Of a stretch of DNA of 64,000 nt, positions 35,179 through 45,083 are shown piece by piece (within the stretch, counting starts at the first letter, position 1; each line of letters starts with the position of its first letter). The notes under the pieces are model-generated. The model worked only from the letters and a program-made list of their open reading frames with translations, was not told the origin of the DNA and made no database searches. This stretch comes from Cupriavidus necator N-1 (GTDB lineage: Bacteria; Pseudomonadota; Gammaproteobacteria; Burkholderiales; Burkholderiaceae), in assembly GCF_000219215.1 (NCBI RefSeq), contig NC_015723.1, positions 1,798,001 through 1,862,000 on the forward strand. The letters are read 5' to 3'. The position numbers and the translations under genes were made by a program.

Positions 35179-35271
35179 CCTTTACCCCATATTGCGTCGC
35201 CGTGATGTCAGCCGCGCACGAGCGGGTATGATGGCTGGCTACGACAGTCCAACCGCATCAGCCAGCCTCAC

Positions 35272-35964
35272 ATGATTTCTCAAGAGTTCGCCGGCGCCGC
35301 CGAGAGTGGCCAGGCCGCATCGCTCCCGCGCTCAGAGCGCGCCTACCAGCAACTGCGCGCCGCCATCCAGGCCGGCCAGCTGTCCCCCGGCACGCGGCTG
35401 CGCGAGGTGGAACTGGCCGAATCCCTGGGCCTGTCGCGCACGCCGGTGCGTGAAGCGCTGTCGCGGCTGGAGTCCGAAGGGCTGGTCGTCAACGAGCCCA
35501 ACCGCGGCATGATGGTCACCCAGCTCGACGCCAGCATGGTCAGCGAGCTGTACGTGATGCGCGAAGTGCTGGAAGGCACCGCCGCCGCGCTGGCCGCGCG
35601 CCACGCCACCGACGTGGAGATCTCGCTGCTGCGCGATATCGTCGAGCGCGACCTGGCCATCGCCGACGATCCCGACCGGCTCGCGCTGAACAACCGGCTC
35701 TTCCACGAAACCCTGCACCGCTGCGCCCACAACCGCTACCTGCTGAAGACGCTGCGCTCGCTGCATGAGTCGATGGCACTGCTGGGACGCACCACGCTGG
35801 CGGTGCCGGGGCGCGCGCGCAGCTCCTACGAAGAACACATCTCGCTGGTCGAGGCGCTGGAAAAGCGCGACCCGGCACTGGCCGAGCAGATCGCGCGCCG
35901 GCATATCCAGCAGGCCTACAAGGTGCGGCTGTCGCTCTGGATCCAGGAACAGTCGGGCAGTTGA
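35272..35964 (+). CDS. GntR-family (FCD) transcriptional regulator
   Basis: 230-aa regulator: the winged helix RLREVELAESLGLSRTPVREALSRLESEGLV spans residues 42-73, then an FCD domain with NNRLFHETLHRCAHNRYLL and a C-terminal ARRHIQQAY. It converges with the EamA exporter gene, so it does not share a promoter with it. No target or ligand can be inferred from context. Confidence 0.88.
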   Translation: MISQEFAGAAESGQAASLPRSERAYQQLRAAIQAGQLSPGTRLREVELAESLGLSRTPVREALSRLESEGLVVNEPNRGMMVTQLDASMVSELYVMREVLEGTAAALAARHATDVEISLLRDIVERDLAIADDPDRLALNNRLFHETLHRCAHNRYLLKTLRSLHESMALLGRTTLAVPGRARSSYEEHISLVEALEKRDPALAEQIARRHIQQAYKVRLSLWIQEQSGS

Positions 35965-35988
35965 TCTGCCCGGTGGCAGTCGGCAGTA

Positions 35989-36891
35989 TCAGGCCGCCTG
36001 AGTCCGCGCCGTGCGCAGCGTGCCCAGGCTAAGCACGGCCAGCGCCACCAGGATCAGCATCACCGCACCCAGCGTCTGCGGGGCGATCTGCTCGCCGCCC
36101 AGCCACGCGCCCATCGCCAGCGCCACCGGCGGGTTCACATAGACATAGCTGGCCGACAGCGTCTGGCTGACCGTGGACACCAGGTACATATAGGCAGAGA
36201 ACGCCACCAGCGACCCCGCCACTACCAGGTAGATCCAGGCCCATCCGGCCTGCGCGCTGACCGATGCCGGCCACGGCTCCTGCCGCAGCGCCGACAGCAC
36301 CATCAACACCGCGCCGCCGATCAGCATCTCCGCGGCAAATGCCGCGGCGCCCTGGGGCAGTTCCAGCCGGCGCGCCAGCTGCGAGCCGAACGACCAGCTC
36401 GCCACGGCCAGCATCAGCGCCACCACGCCCCCGATACTGACGCGGAATTCCGCCCCCGCGGTCAGCACCAGGATGCCCAGGCTGCCAATCGCGATCGCCA
36501 CGTACTCATACCATTTCGGCCGGTTGCCGAAGCAGGCACTCCAGATCAGCGCGAAGATCGGCATCGACCCGATCATCACCGTGGTGGCGCCGGAAGAAAT
36601 CGTCTGCTCGGCAATCGCGGTCAAGCCCATGCCGCCCACCAGCAGGAACAGCGCCGGCACCGCGCAGTTGCGCAACAGCCGCCACGGCGGCATCGGCGTG
36701 CCTCGCCACGCCAGCCAGGCGGCCAGCAGCAAGCCCGCGCACAGGAAGCGCGTGCCCATCATGAACAGCGGCGGAAAGCTCTCCAGCGTAAAGCGGATCG
36801 CCAGGTAGGTCGTGCCCCAGACAACATAGGTGATCAGCAGGCACAGCAGGACAAGCGGGGGCATGGTCGGGAAGGCATATTGCGCAGGCAT
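35989..36891 (-). CDS. EamA-family (drug/metabolite) transporter
   Basis: 300-aa inner-membrane protein with ten predicted helices in two EamA repeats: PPLVLLCLLITYVVWGTTYLAIRF opens the first, and the second begins at VALMLAVASWSFGSQLARRL. It resembles YedA/RhaT-type exporters of amino acids or metabolites. The start ATG 36891 (MPAQYAFP) is chosen because the extra 56 residues of the longer frame are not membrane-like; ATG 36864 (MPPLVLL) is another option. Single gene; substrate unknown. Confidence 0.82.
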   Translation of the reverse strand: MPAQYAFPTMPPLVLLCLLITYVVWGTTYLAIRFTLESFPPLFMMGTRFLCAGLLLAAWLAWRGTPMPPWRLLRNCAVPALFLLVGGMGLTAIAEQTISSGATTVMIGSMPIFALIWSACFGNRPKWYEYVAIAIGSLGILVLTAGAEFRVSIGGVVALMLAVASWSFGSQLARRLELPQGAAAFAAEMLIGGAVLMVLSALRQEPWPASVSAQAGWAWIYLVVAGSLVAFSAYMYLVSTVSQTLSASYVYVNPPVALAMGAWLGGEQIAPQTLGAVMLILVALAVLSLGTLRTARTQAA

Positions 36892-37081
36892 CCACGATAG
36901 CCCCCCTGCCACGTCCCGGCCAAACGAAAAGGTCTGGCAAGCCTTGCGAAAGTTATTCACAAAGCACGCAAGAACCGCGGGCAAAACAAGACCGGCCGCG
37001 TCTGCCCGGGCGGGCGCACGTATGGCCGGTTCTACAACGCAGCCCGCAACGGGCCGCAACTACTATGCTGCAAACAACACT

Positions 37082-37267
37082 TTAGCCGTTGGCGTAGACC
37101 ACCTTGGCCTTGCGGGCCTGGGTCTGCAGGCGCTCGATCGCGCTCTGGACGAAGGCGATGGCGCGCTTCACGTCGTGGGCGAAGCCCAGGCTTTGCGTAC
37201 CGAGTTCACGGTCGATCAGGTCGCGTTCGAGTTGGTCAGTCAGCTTGATATCGGATTGGGTGTTCAT
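37082..37267 (-). CDS. Small hypothetical protein, 61 aa
   Basis: Starts at ATG 37267 (MNTQSDIKLTDQLERD) with AAGGAAGGA seven bases upstream. It is soluble and probably helical: charged N-terminal half, then VKRAIAFVQSAIERLQTQARKAKVV. No family recognised. The good ribosome site and amphipathic character support it as real. It diverges from the BPL_N gene and has its own 287-bp upstream region. Confidence 0.6.
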   Translation of the reverse strand: MNTQSDIKLTDQLERDLIDRELGTQSLGFAHDVKRAIAFVQSAIERLQTQARKAKVVYANG

Positions 37268-37554
37268 GGCGTCCTTCCTTTCGGGATTACCCTTATGGGG
37301 TTTTCCCTGATTGTAGCAAAAGAATTGTCGCAATGCAGCATTAGGTGAAAGTACGTATGTGGGAGAGCAACAATTTGTTGGCGATGTCACCGAAATCTTG
37401 CCGATCGGCAGCGTTGTGCTTGAATCCATTCAGGGCAACGATATGCCTTGTCGATGCACAATAAGAGCACCTTGGATCACCCGACCTCCTCTCCGAGACC
37501 GGTGCCGGAGCCGTCCCGTGAGTTTCCGTTCGTTATTCAAAAACGGATGCCGGT

Positions 37555-38358
37555 ATGCCAAGGCCCCAGATCCTGACCTATGTCGACGCCGGCGCTTCCG
37601 ACTGGACCGCATGCCTGATGCGGACCATCGGGCACCAACTCCATGCCAGCACCTACGAGATCCGTGCGGTGATGGCAGACGACATCCGGCACGACGCCAC
37701 GCTGTTCGATGGGGCGGTGCTGTTTGTCATGCCGGGTGGCGCCGACCTTCCCTACTGTGCAATGCTGAACGGTGCCCCGAACGCGCGCATCCGGCATTTC
37801 GTCGAGCAGGGCGGCGTCTACCTCGGGATTTGCGCGGGCGCTTACTACGCATGCCGGGAACTGGCGTTTCACGCCGGCACCAGGGGCGCAATCTGCGGCC
37901 CGCGCGAGCTGAGCTTTGTCGACGCGGTGGCAGTGGGCTCGCTGCCAGAACTTACCGACGGCATGCTGTATGACGGCACGCCGCGTACCACGGCCGCGGT
38001 GAAACTGCGCACCACGGACAGCCTGACCGATGTCCCGATGTCGCTATACACCCACTACCATGGCGGGTGCCGCTTTGACTTCGGCGACGCCCCCGGCCCC
38101 GACACGCAGGTCCTGGCCGTCTATGCGGATATCGATGGCACGCCGCCCGCCATCGTCAGTTCACGGGTTGGCAAGGGCCGCGCGGTGCTCGCCGGTGTCC
38201 ACCTGGAGATCTCCGAGCGGGAGTGCAAGGATGCGCTGCGCGGACACAGCGATATGCCTGAACACCTTCATGTCTGCGACCGGCTGGCGGAGACCGGCGA
38301 TACACGCCTGGCGGTGTTTCGCCGCTTGCTGGCGCACGCGGGGCTTGTGCTGAACTGA
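37555..38358 (+). CDS. BPL_N (biotin-protein-ligase N-domain-like) glutamine amidotransferase-fold protein
   Basis: 267-aa protein with a class I amidotransferase-like fold. The nucleophile elbow is GICAGAYYACRE near residue 92, preceded by the oxyanion region VMPGGADLPYC. The later section SLYTHYHGGCRFD supplies a possible active-site His. BPL_N proteins occur as stand-alone forms of the N-terminal part of eukaryotic biotin protein ligase and their reaction is unknown. It converges with the biotin carboxylase gene 40 bp away, a suggestive but unproven link with biotin enzymology. Start ATG 37555 has only a weak ribosome site. Confidence 0.8.
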   Translation: MPRPQILTYVDAGASDWTACLMRTIGHQLHASTYEIRAVMADDIRHDATLFDGAVLFVMPGGADLPYCAMLNGAPNARIRHFVEQGGVYLGICAGAYYACRELAFHAGTRGAICGPRELSFVDAVAVGSLPELTDGMLYDGTPRTTAAVKLRTTDSLTDVPMSLYTHYHGGCRFDFGDAPGPDTQVLAVYADIDGTPPAIVSSRVGKGRAVLAGVHLEISERECKDALRGHSDMPEHLHVCDRLAETGDTRLAVFRRLLAHAGLVLN

Positions 38359-38397
38359 GCGGCGCGCCCTACCCTTTGGCCGGCATTCTTAGTGAAT

Positions 38398-40128
38398 TCA
38401 CACAATGTTGACCAGCCGCGTCCCCGCCGTCAGGAAAGTGCCTGCGGCCGCCTGCCACGTTACGCGGCCGCCGCGATGAGCATGGACTTGCATCTCCATC
38501 TTCATGGCTTCCATCACGGCGATCAAGTCGCCTTCCTTGACCTCGTCGCCAACTGCGACCTTCCAGGTCTGCACGGTGCCGGCGATCGGGGACGGCAGGT
38601 CGGCCGGGTCGGTAGCGGCGGCCTGGGCCGGCGCCGCGGCGCTGCCTTGCCCGGGCGCGTCGGCGAGGCCGCGCAGCAGCTGCGCCGGCAGGCCCAGCAC
38701 CATGCGGCGGCCGTCGATCTCGATGGCGGTGCGCACCAGGCTGGCATCGTGCTGGGGCTCAGCACGGGTGGCCGCCGCCAGCGGTTCGGCGAAGTCGGAC
38801 TCGATCCAGCGCGTGTGGACCCTGAAGCCATCCGCGCCGAGGAAATCTGCGTGGTCGATCACCGCACGGTGGAACGGCAGCACCGACGCCACACCCTCGA
38901 TACGGAACTCGCGCAGCGCACGGCGCGCGCGCGCCAGCGCCTGTTCGCGCGTGGCACCGGTCACGATGAGCTTGGCCATCAGCGAGTCGAATGTGCCGGG
39001 GACCACCGAGCCCGACTGCACGCCCGAATCCACGCGTACGCCGGGGCCCGACGGAGCATCGAAGCGCAGCACCGGCCCGGGCGTGGGCAGGAAGCCGCGG
39101 CCCACGTCCTCGGCGTTGATGCGGAACTCGATCGAATGGCCCAGCGGCGCCGGGGTTTCGGTAATGGAGAGCGGCAAGCCATCCGCCACGCGCAATTGCT
39201 CGACCACCAGGTCCACGCCGGTGGTCTGCTCGGTCACGGGGTGCTCCACCTGCAGGCGGGTGTTGACCTCCAGGAAGGAGATCGCGCCGCTGGCGCTGAG
39301 CAGGAATTCCACGGTGCCGGCACTGGTGTAGTTGGCCGCCGCACAGATGTCGCGGGCGGCGGCGTGGATACGCGCGCGCTGCGCGTCGGTCAGAAACGGC
39401 GCGGGGGCTTCTTCGACCAGCTTCTGGTTGCGGCGCTGCAGCGAGCAGTCGCGCGTGCCCAGCACCACGACATTGCCATGCTGGTCGGCCAGTACCTGCG
39501 CTTCGATATGGCGAGGCTTGTCGAGGAACTGCTCAACGAAGCATTCGCCGCGGCCAAAGGCAGTGACAGCCTCGCGCACGGCGGAGGCGTACAGCTCTTC
39601 AACCTCATCCATGCGCCATGCGATCTTCATGCCGCGGCCGCCGCCGCCGAAGGCTGCCTTGATGATAATCGGCAGGCCGTTCTGCTCGGCAAAGGCCAGT
39701 ACCTCGCTGGCGTCCGCGACCGGGTCTGCCGTGCCGGCGACCAGCGGCGCACCAACCTGCAAGGCGATCTTGCGCGCTTCCACCTTGTCGCCCAGCCGGG
39801 CAATCGTGGCGGGAGACGGGCCAATCCAGACCAGGCCGGCATCGATCACTGCCTTGGCAAAGGCTTCACTTTCCGAGAGGAAGCCGTAGCCCGGATGCAC
39901 GGCATCTGCCCCGCTGCGTCGGGCGATTTCGAGCAGCTTGGGAATGTTCAGGTAGGTGTCCGCCGGACGGTCGCCGTCTAGGCCGTAGGCCTCATCGGCC
40001 AGTCGCGCGTGCAGCGCGTCGATATCGGCATTGGCATACACCGCCACCGACCCGACTCCGTAGTCGGCACAGGCGCGGATGATGCGGACGGCAATCTCGC
40101 CACGGTTGGCAATCAGGACTTTCTTCAT
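38398..40128 (-). CDS. Biotin carboxylase with C-terminal biotin-carrier domain
   Basis: 576-aa protein that carboxylates its own biotin using ATP and bicarbonate. Biotin carboxylase domain: [19 protein letters not shown] start, ATP-grasp glycine loop [13 protein letters not shown] near 160, and [14 protein letters not shown] near 290. The BCCP domain at the C terminus has the biotinyl-lysine motif VMEAMKMEM near residue 543. There is no carboxyltransferase gene of the AccAD or PccB type; instead the next gene upstream in the operon (27 bp) is a KipI-KipA fusion, which is the fold of the carboxyltransferase part of urea carboxylase. The acceptor substrate is therefore unknown. Confidence 0.88.
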   Translation of the reverse strand: MKKVLIANRGEIAVRIIRACADYGVGSVAVYANADIDALHARLADEAYGLDGDRPADTYLNIPKLLEIARRSGADAVHPGYGFLSESEAFAKAVIDAGLVWIGPSPATIARLGDKVEARKIALQVGAPLVAGTADPVADASEVLAFAEQNGLPIIIKAAFGGGGRGMKIAWRMDEVEELYASAVREAVTAFGRGECFVEQFLDKPRHIEAQVLADQHGNVVVLGTRDCSLQRRNQKLVEEAPAPFLTDAQRARIHAAARDICAAANYTSAGTVEFLLSASGAISFLEVNTRLQVEHPVTEQTTGVDLVVEQLRVADGLPLSITETPAPLGHSIEFRINAEDVGRGFLPTPGPVLRFDAPSGPGVRVDSGVQSGSVVPGTFDSLMAKLIVTGATREQALARARRALREFRIEGVASVLPFHRAVIDHADFLGADGFRVHTRWIESDFAEPLAAATRAEPQHDASLVRTAIEIDGRRMVLGLPAQLLRGLADAPGQGSAAAPAQAAATDPADLPSPIAGTVQTWKVAVGDEVKEGDLIAVMEAMKMEMQVHAHRGGRVTWQAAAGTFLTAGTRLVNIV

Positions 40129-40155
40129 CGCAAATCTCGGTTGGGGCTTGTGCGC

Positions 40156-41799
40156 TCAGGCGGCAGACGGTCGCTGCGCCGACGGTTGCAGTTCTGACGG
40201 TTGAAATTCTTCGAAGGCGCCGACCGGGTTGAAACGCAGCCAGGCGCCAACCGGAATCTGTCCGGCGAGGTCCAGGTGGTAAGGCGCCACGACCCCGATC
40301 ACGGGGTAGCCGCCGGTCAGCGGGTGGTCGGCCAGGAACAGCACGGGTTGGCCGCTTGGCGGCACCTGCAACGCACCCAGGGCGGTGCCCTCGCTGGGCA
40401 GTTCGCCGGTGATGGCGCGCTCCAGCGGCACCTCGCCGGCCAGGCGCAGGCCCACGCGGTTGGATTGTGGGGTGACTTGCCAGCGCTGCGCGGCAAGGCG
40501 CGTCACGGACTCGGCAGTGAACCAGTCGGTGCGGGGACCGAGCACCACGTCCAGCACGACGTCCTGCTCCACCGTGGGCAGGTCGGCGGCAGGCAAGCCG
40601 GGGGTGCCCACGACAGCGCCGGCCGCTGCGGGCAGCAGGTCCAGCACATCGCCCACGGCCAGCGGCGCGGGGCCGACCTTGGCCAGGGTGTCAGTCGCAC
40701 AACTGCCCAGGACCGGCGCGACGCCAAACCCGCCGCGTGCAGCCACATAGCTGCGGGCGCCGGCAAGAGGCTGACCGATGCTTAGCGTGTCGCCATCGGC
40801 CAGCGCCACGGCCTGGTGGTTCGGGACGCTCCATCGGCGGCCATCGGCAGTGCGCACCGTCAGCGCCGCATCGGCGCCGGTGACAGCCAGCACGGTTTCG
40901 CCCACGCTCTGCAGTTGCAGGCCGCCGCCCACGGTCTCGAGCGCCGCGCCGTCGCTGCGGTTGCCGACCAGGCGGTTGGCCATCTTGAGGGCGGCCTGGT
41001 CCATCGCACCCGAGGCCGAGACGCCCTGCCCCGCCTGGCCGTGCCGGCCCAGGTCCTGGAACACGGTCTGCAGCCCGGTGGCCTTCACCTTCAGCGCCGC
41101 GGCAGCAGGCGCCTTGTCCGTCGGCAACGGCTGGCCCGCCGGGGCGCCGGCGGCGATGCCGCTGCCCGCATCGAGCACGCCATCGAGCGTGGCGATGTCG
41201 ATGAACCGCACGCGATAGCCGGGCTGCAGCAGCGCGGGCTGTTCGCGATCCAGGTCCCACATGGCCACGGGGGTGACCCCGATGATCTGCCAGCCGCCCG
41301 GGCTGGCTTGCGGGTACACGCCGCTGAAGGTGCCAGCCAGGCCCACGGCGCCGGCGGGAATACGCGTGCGCGGCGTACTGCGGCGCGGCACGTCGAAGCT
41401 GGGATGGCCGCCGCTGAGATAGGCAAAGCCTGGCGCAAAGCCGGTAAAGGCAACGGTGTATTCGCTGGCGGTGTGGCGGCGCACCACTTCCCCGGGCGTG
41501 ATGCCAAGCAGCTGGGCCACCTCGGCCAGGTCCTCGCCGTCATAGCGCACCGGAATCTCGACCAGGATGTTGCTGCGCTCGACGCGCTGCGACAGGTCGC
41601 GCGCGGCGATGGCCCGTACCAGCGCGGCGGCGCTGGTGGCCAATGGGCGAAAGTAAACGAGGATGGTGCGCGCGGCGGGCACCAACTCCGCCACGCCGTG
41701 CAGGGGATCGCGCTGCAGCGAGGCCAGCAAGGCCAGGGTCTGGTCCAGGTCGGCCAGTTCCACCAGCAGCGCATTCGAAGTGACGGGCAGAAAACGCAA
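40156..41799 (-). CDS. Fused KipI-KipA protein (5-oxoprolinase subunits B and C type; urea-carboxylase CT-like)
   Basis: 547-aa fusion: KipI/PxpB (AHS1) domain from residue 1 to about 210 (MRFLPVTSNALLVELADLDQ; AFTGFAPGFAYLSGGHP) and KipA/PxpC (AHS2) from about 245 (LKVKATGLQTVFQDLGRHG; YLAARGGF-type YVAARGGFGVAPVLGS; FLADHPLTGGYPVIGVV). The start is taken as TTG 41799, six bases after GGAG, since family proteins begin at MRFLP; the open frame continues to 41883, overlapping the previous gene. PxpB and PxpC normally form 5-oxoprolinase with PxpA, which is absent here. The same two domains form the carboxyltransferase part of urea carboxylase. Confidence 0.85.
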   Translation of the reverse strand: MRFLPVTSNALLVELADLDQTLALLASLQRDPLHGVAELVPAARTILVYFRPLATSAAALVRAIAARDLSQRVERSNILVEIPVRYDGEDLAEVAQLLGITPGEVVRRHTASEYTVAFTGFAPGFAYLSGGHPSFDVPRRSTPRTRIPAGAVGLAGTFSGVYPQASPGGWQIIGVTPVAMWDLDREQPALLQPGYRVRFIDIATLDGVLDAGSGIAAGAPAGQPLPTDKAPAAAALKVKATGLQTVFQDLGRHGQAGQGVSASGAMDQAALKMANRLVGNRSDGAALETVGGGLQLQSVGETVLAVTGADAALTVRTADGRRWSVPNHQAVALADGDTLSIGQPLAGARSYVAARGGFGVAPVLGSCATDTLAKVGPAPLAVGDVLDLLPAAAGAVVGTPGLPAADLPTVEQDVVLDVVLGPRTDWFTAESVTRLAAQRWQVTPQSNRVGLRLAGEVPLERAITGELPSEGTALGALQVPPSGQPVLFLADHPLTGGYPVIGVVAPYHLDLAGQIPVGAWLRFNPVGAFEEFQPSELQPSAQRPSAA

Positions 41800-41827
41800 A
41801 ACGAGCTCCGCAATGACCCCGGGGGTC

Positions 41828-42640
41828 CTAGACGTGATACGTGCTGTCTGGCACGTCGGTAATGAACATGTGGCCCGGCGCATGCGTCACGGCGAACGGC
41901 ACGCCCGACGCCATCACGGCCGCCTGGGGCGTGACGCCGCAAGCCCAGAATACCGGGATCTCGCCCGGCTCGATACGCACGGCGTCACCAAAGTCAGGCC
42001 TGGCGAGGTCGGCAATGCCCAGCGCGGCCGGGTCGCCGACATGGACGGGCGAGCCGTGCACCGACGGGAAGCGTCCGCTGATGGAAACCGCATCGGCAAC
42101 CCGGTGCGCAGGGATGGGCCGCATGGACACGACCATCTCGCCATGCAGGCGGCCAGCCGGGCGACACTGGCGGTTGGTGCGGTACATCGGCACGTTGGAA
42201 CCGTCGGCGATATGCCGCACCTCGATGCCTGCCTCTTGCAGCGGCGTCTCGAAGGTGAAGCTGCAGCCGATCAGGAAGGTGACCAGATCCGGGTGCTCAG
42301 CCCACAGGGGCGTGGCATCCGCCACCTCCTCCACCAGCTTGCCGTCGCGCCACACGCGATACAGCGGGATGTCGGTGCGGATATCGGCCCCTTGCGCCAG
42401 CACGGTCTGCTGTGCACCCGCTTCGATCACGTCGAGCACGGGACAGGCCTTGGGGTTGCGCTGCGCGTACAGCAGGAAGTCCCAGGCCCAGTCGCGCGGC
42501 AACGCGATCATGTTGGCTTGGGTCATCCCCGGTGCAATGCCGGCGGTAGGCTGTACCGTGCCGGCACGGTAGCTTGCGCGCGCTTCGCGCGCGGCGTTCA
42601 CAGCGGCGATGCGGGCGCGTTCCAGTGCGGAATCTTGCAT
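41828..42640 (-). CDS. DUF1445 family protein (putative hydro-lyase / D-glutamate cyclase-like)
   Basis: 270-aa member of the DUF1445 family: [26 protein letters not shown] near 45-70, IGCSFTFE near 124, the [10 protein letters not shown] motif and [11 protein letters not shown], ending with THAPGHMF. The family is annotated as putative hydro-lyase, and the related mammalian DGLUCY converts D-glutamate to 5-oxo-D-proline. Together with KipIA this hints at 5-oxoproline or related lactam chemistry. It is 28 bp before kipIA and 109 bp after the MFS gene in the same direction. Confidence 0.85.
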   Translation of the reverse strand: MQDSALERARIAAVNAAREARASYRAGTVQPTAGIAPGMTQANMIALPRDWAWDFLLYAQRNPKACPVLDVIEAGAQQTVLAQGADIRTDIPLYRVWRDGKLVEEVADATPLWAEHPDLVTFLIGCSFTFETPLQEAGIEVRHIADGSNVPMYRTNRQCRPAGRLHGEMVVSMRPIPAHRVADAVSISGRFPSVHGSPVHVGDPAALGIADLARPDFGDAVRIEPGEIPVFWACGVTPQAAVMASGVPFAVTHAPGHMFITDVPDSTYHV

Positions 42641-42749
42641 GAGTGTTGCTCTCCAGTGTCTTGGATCAGGCGAATGCGCGAATCTTTACGCCGTCGCTGT
42701 CGCCAGTCAGGTCTGCAGTGCGCGTAGCTCCTGCCGTATTGGCGGGTGA

Positions 42750-44003
42750 TCAATGCGCAGCCTCGGCCCCGGCTTCGGCGAGCAGTTCGCGCCCTTGCGT
42801 TTCCGGCAGCAGCAGGCAGGCGATGACGACCAGTCCATAGGCGCCGGCGGCAAGATAGCCGATGGCAACACCCAGCGACATCGATGCGCTCATATGCCCG
42901 ATCATGGCCGGGAATATGGAACCGACCGCACGGCCAAAGTTGTAGCAGAAGCCTTGGCCGGAGCCGCGGATATGGCTCGGATACAGCTCCGTCAGGTACG
43001 CCCCCATCCCCGAGAAGATGCCGGACAGGAAGAAGCCCAGGGGGAAACCCAGCACCAGCATCGCAGCGTCGGTGATCGGCAACTGCGTATAGCAGATCAC
43101 GAGGAAGGCCGCGCTCACCGCAAACAGCATGAAGCAACGCCGGCGCCCCAGACGGTCGGACAGCCAGGCGCTGGTCAGGTAGCCGGCGAAGGACCCGGCG
43201 ATCAGCACCATCAGGTAGCCGCTGGTGTTTAGCACGGAGAGATTGCGCTCCATCTTGAGGTAGGTGGGCAGCCAGGTCGTCACCGAATAGTAGGCACCTT
43301 GCATGCCGGTCGCCAGCAGGCTTGCCAGCACCGTCACGCGCAGCACACCGGGCTTGAAGATCAGCATGAAGTTATTGCTTTGCCCGGTGCGGGCCAACTT
43401 GGCCCTGGTTTCCTGGTACACCTCGGGCTCGGAGATATTGCGGCGGATATACAGGATAAAGATCGCCGGCAGCACGCCGGCCCAGAACAGCACGCGCCAT
43501 GCGTATTGCTGCTCGAACATGGCATAGACCGCCCAGAATGCAATCGCCGACAGGCCCCAGCCGATGGCCCAGCTGCTTTGCACCAGTCCGACCGCCTTGC
43601 CGCGGTGGCGGGCCCGGATCATCTCTGCGATCAGCAAGGAACCGACCGACCATTCGCCGCCAAAGCCCAGGCCTTGCAGCATGCGGGTCAGGAACAGTTG
43701 CTCGGGGGACTGGGTGAAGCCGCTCAGGAACGTAAAGAAACTGAACCAGAGCACGGTCAGCTGCAGGATCCGCACGCGACCATATTTGTCGGCCAGGATG
43801 CCGGCCAGCCAGCCGCCGATGGCCGAGCTGATGAGCGCGCCCGTCGCGATGTAGCCCGCCTCGGCCTTGGTCATGCCCCACACCAGGATGAAGGTGGGGA
43901 TCATGAAGGTGTAGATCATGTAGTCGAAGGCATCGACCCCATAGCCGACGAAGGCGGCAAAGAGCGTCTTGCGCTCCGCCTGGTTTGTTTCTTTAAGCCA
44001 CAT
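42750..44003 (-). CDS. MFS transporter (sugar-acid/aromatic-acid type)
   Basis: 417-aa twelve-helix major-facilitator carrier. The start ATG 44003 (MWLKETNQAERKTLF) is more typical of the family than an ATG nine codons earlier. Motif A appears as GWLAGILADKYGRVR near residue 65 and again as SAWLSDRLGRRR in the second half; helix 1 has the acidic pair GVDAFDY. It resembles proton-driven carriers for organic acids (AAHS or SHS groups). It is the first gene of the minus-strand operon with the DUF1445, KipIA and biotin carboxylase genes and presumably imports their substrate. Confidence 0.85.
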   Translation of the reverse strand: MWLKETNQAERKTLFAAFVGYGVDAFDYMIYTFMIPTFILVWGMTKAEAGYIATGALISSAIGGWLAGILADKYGRVRILQLTVLWFSFFTFLSGFTQSPEQLFLTRMLQGLGFGGEWSVGSLLIAEMIRARHRGKAVGLVQSSWAIGWGLSAIAFWAVYAMFEQQYAWRVLFWAGVLPAIFILYIRRNISEPEVYQETRAKLARTGQSNNFMLIFKPGVLRVTVLASLLATGMQGAYYSVTTWLPTYLKMERNLSVLNTSGYLMVLIAGSFAGYLTSAWLSDRLGRRRCFMLFAVSAAFLVICYTQLPITDAAMLVLGFPLGFFLSGIFSGMGAYLTELYPSHIRGSGQGFCYNFGRAVGSIFPAMIGHMSASMSLGVAIGYLAAGAYGLVVIACLLLPETQGRELLAEAGAEAAH

Positions 44004-44179
44004 GGTTGCGCTCACTATGGATAAGGACAAAGCGTGGACAAGGCTCGTCGCGCTGTCTTCACGACGAAGTTCCGGTAGAGAGCAAGACCGCTATCCAGCG
44101 GCCCTGCACCCAACCGCTGTTTAGCAAAACACATGCCATGTTCATATATATGCATGTATGACTCAACCACCATGACTTA

Positions 44180-44190
44180 TTGTTGAACAA
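44180..44190. promoter_or_regulatory. TTGTTNAACAA operator 1
   Basis: TTGTTGAACAA, a perfect dyad around one base, in the divergent region between the MFS operon and the GntR gene. Confidence 0.65.
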
Positions 44191-44265
44191 TATTGGCTGT
44201 TGTTCGATCGTGGTATACACCTAAGTCACGTTTGCAGGGCATCATTCGCACCAATCTTGTGCCTA

Positions 44266-44276
44266 TTGTTCAACAA
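44266..44276. promoter_or_regulatory. TTGTTNAACAA operator 2
   Basis: TTGTTCAACAA, second copy of the same dyad 86 bp from the first, 26 bp before the GntR reading frame. The pair is probably bound by that regulator and controls both directions. Confidence 0.65.
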
Positions 44277-44301
44277 AGTGGGATAACATCCCGCACGGGG
44301 C

Positions 44302-45003
44302 ATGCCGGAACCTGTCGCCCCGACACAAGCCAACATGACATCCAGTACTGACGTAAGAAATCTGGCCGAGCGGGTCACGGAGCAGATTCGCCAGCGCATC
44401 GTGCATGGCGAATTCGCGCCCGGGCAGCGCTTGTCGGAAGCCGCGCTTAGCGAGAGCCTGCAGATCTCGCGCAATACCTTGCGCGAGACCTTTCGCGTGC
44501 TGACCAAGGAAGGCCTGCTCAAGCACGAACCCAACCGCGGGGTATCCGTGGCGATTCCCAGCATCGCGGCCATCATCGACATCTACCGCGTGCGCCGCAT
44601 GATCGAGTGCCAGGCCATCGCCCAGGCCTACCCCAGCCATCCGGCCAGGAAGCACCTGCGCGAAGCGGTGGAAACGGGACTGCGCTGCCGCGACCGCGGC
44701 GACTGGCAAGGCGCGGGCACTGCCAATATGGAGTTCCATATGGCCATCGTGGAACTGGCCGACAGCGAGCGGCTGAACGTGATGTTCTCCCACCTGCTCG
44801 CCGAGCTGCGCCTGGCGTTCGGCATGCTGCAGGATCCGGAATTCCTGCATGGTCCATATGTCGAGATGAACCAGCACATCCTGCAGTTGTTCGAGTCGGG
44901 CAAGCTCGCAGAGTGTGCCGCGGCCCTCAACGACTACCTGGCGCAGTCTGAGCGCATCGTGCTGTCGGTTTGCGCCCGGCACCCGATTTTCAAGGGGCGT
45001 TGA
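44302..45003 (+). CDS. GntR-family (FCD) regulator of the KipIA operon
   Basis: 233-aa regulator (222 aa if ATG 44335, MTSSTDVRNLAERV, is used; neither start has a good ribosome site). Winged helix: QRLSEAALSESLQISRNTLRETFRVLTKEGLL, about residues 47-78. The FCD domain has NMEFHMAIVELADS and a C-terminal LNDYLAQSERI. It is divergent from the MFS-DUF1445-KipIA-biotin carboxylase operon with two TTGTTNAACAA sites between, so it is the likely local regulator. Confidence 0.85.
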   Translation: MPEPVAPTQANMTSSTDVRNLAERVTEQIRQRIVHGEFAPGQRLSEAALSESLQISRNTLRETFRVLTKEGLLKHEPNRGVSVAIPSIAAIIDIYRVRRMIECQAIAQAYPSHPARKHLREAVETGLRCRDRGDWQGAGTANMEFHMAIVELADSERLNVMFSHLLAELRLAFGMLQDPEFLHGPYVEMNQHILQLFESGKLAECAAALNDYLAQSERIVLSVCARHPIFKGR

Positions 45004-45083
45004 ACGCAGGCGCAGAGCGTATCCATGCGTAGCTGCTGCGCGCCGGGCCCCGATGGCCACTGCCTGCTCAAGATGTGGTGTCC

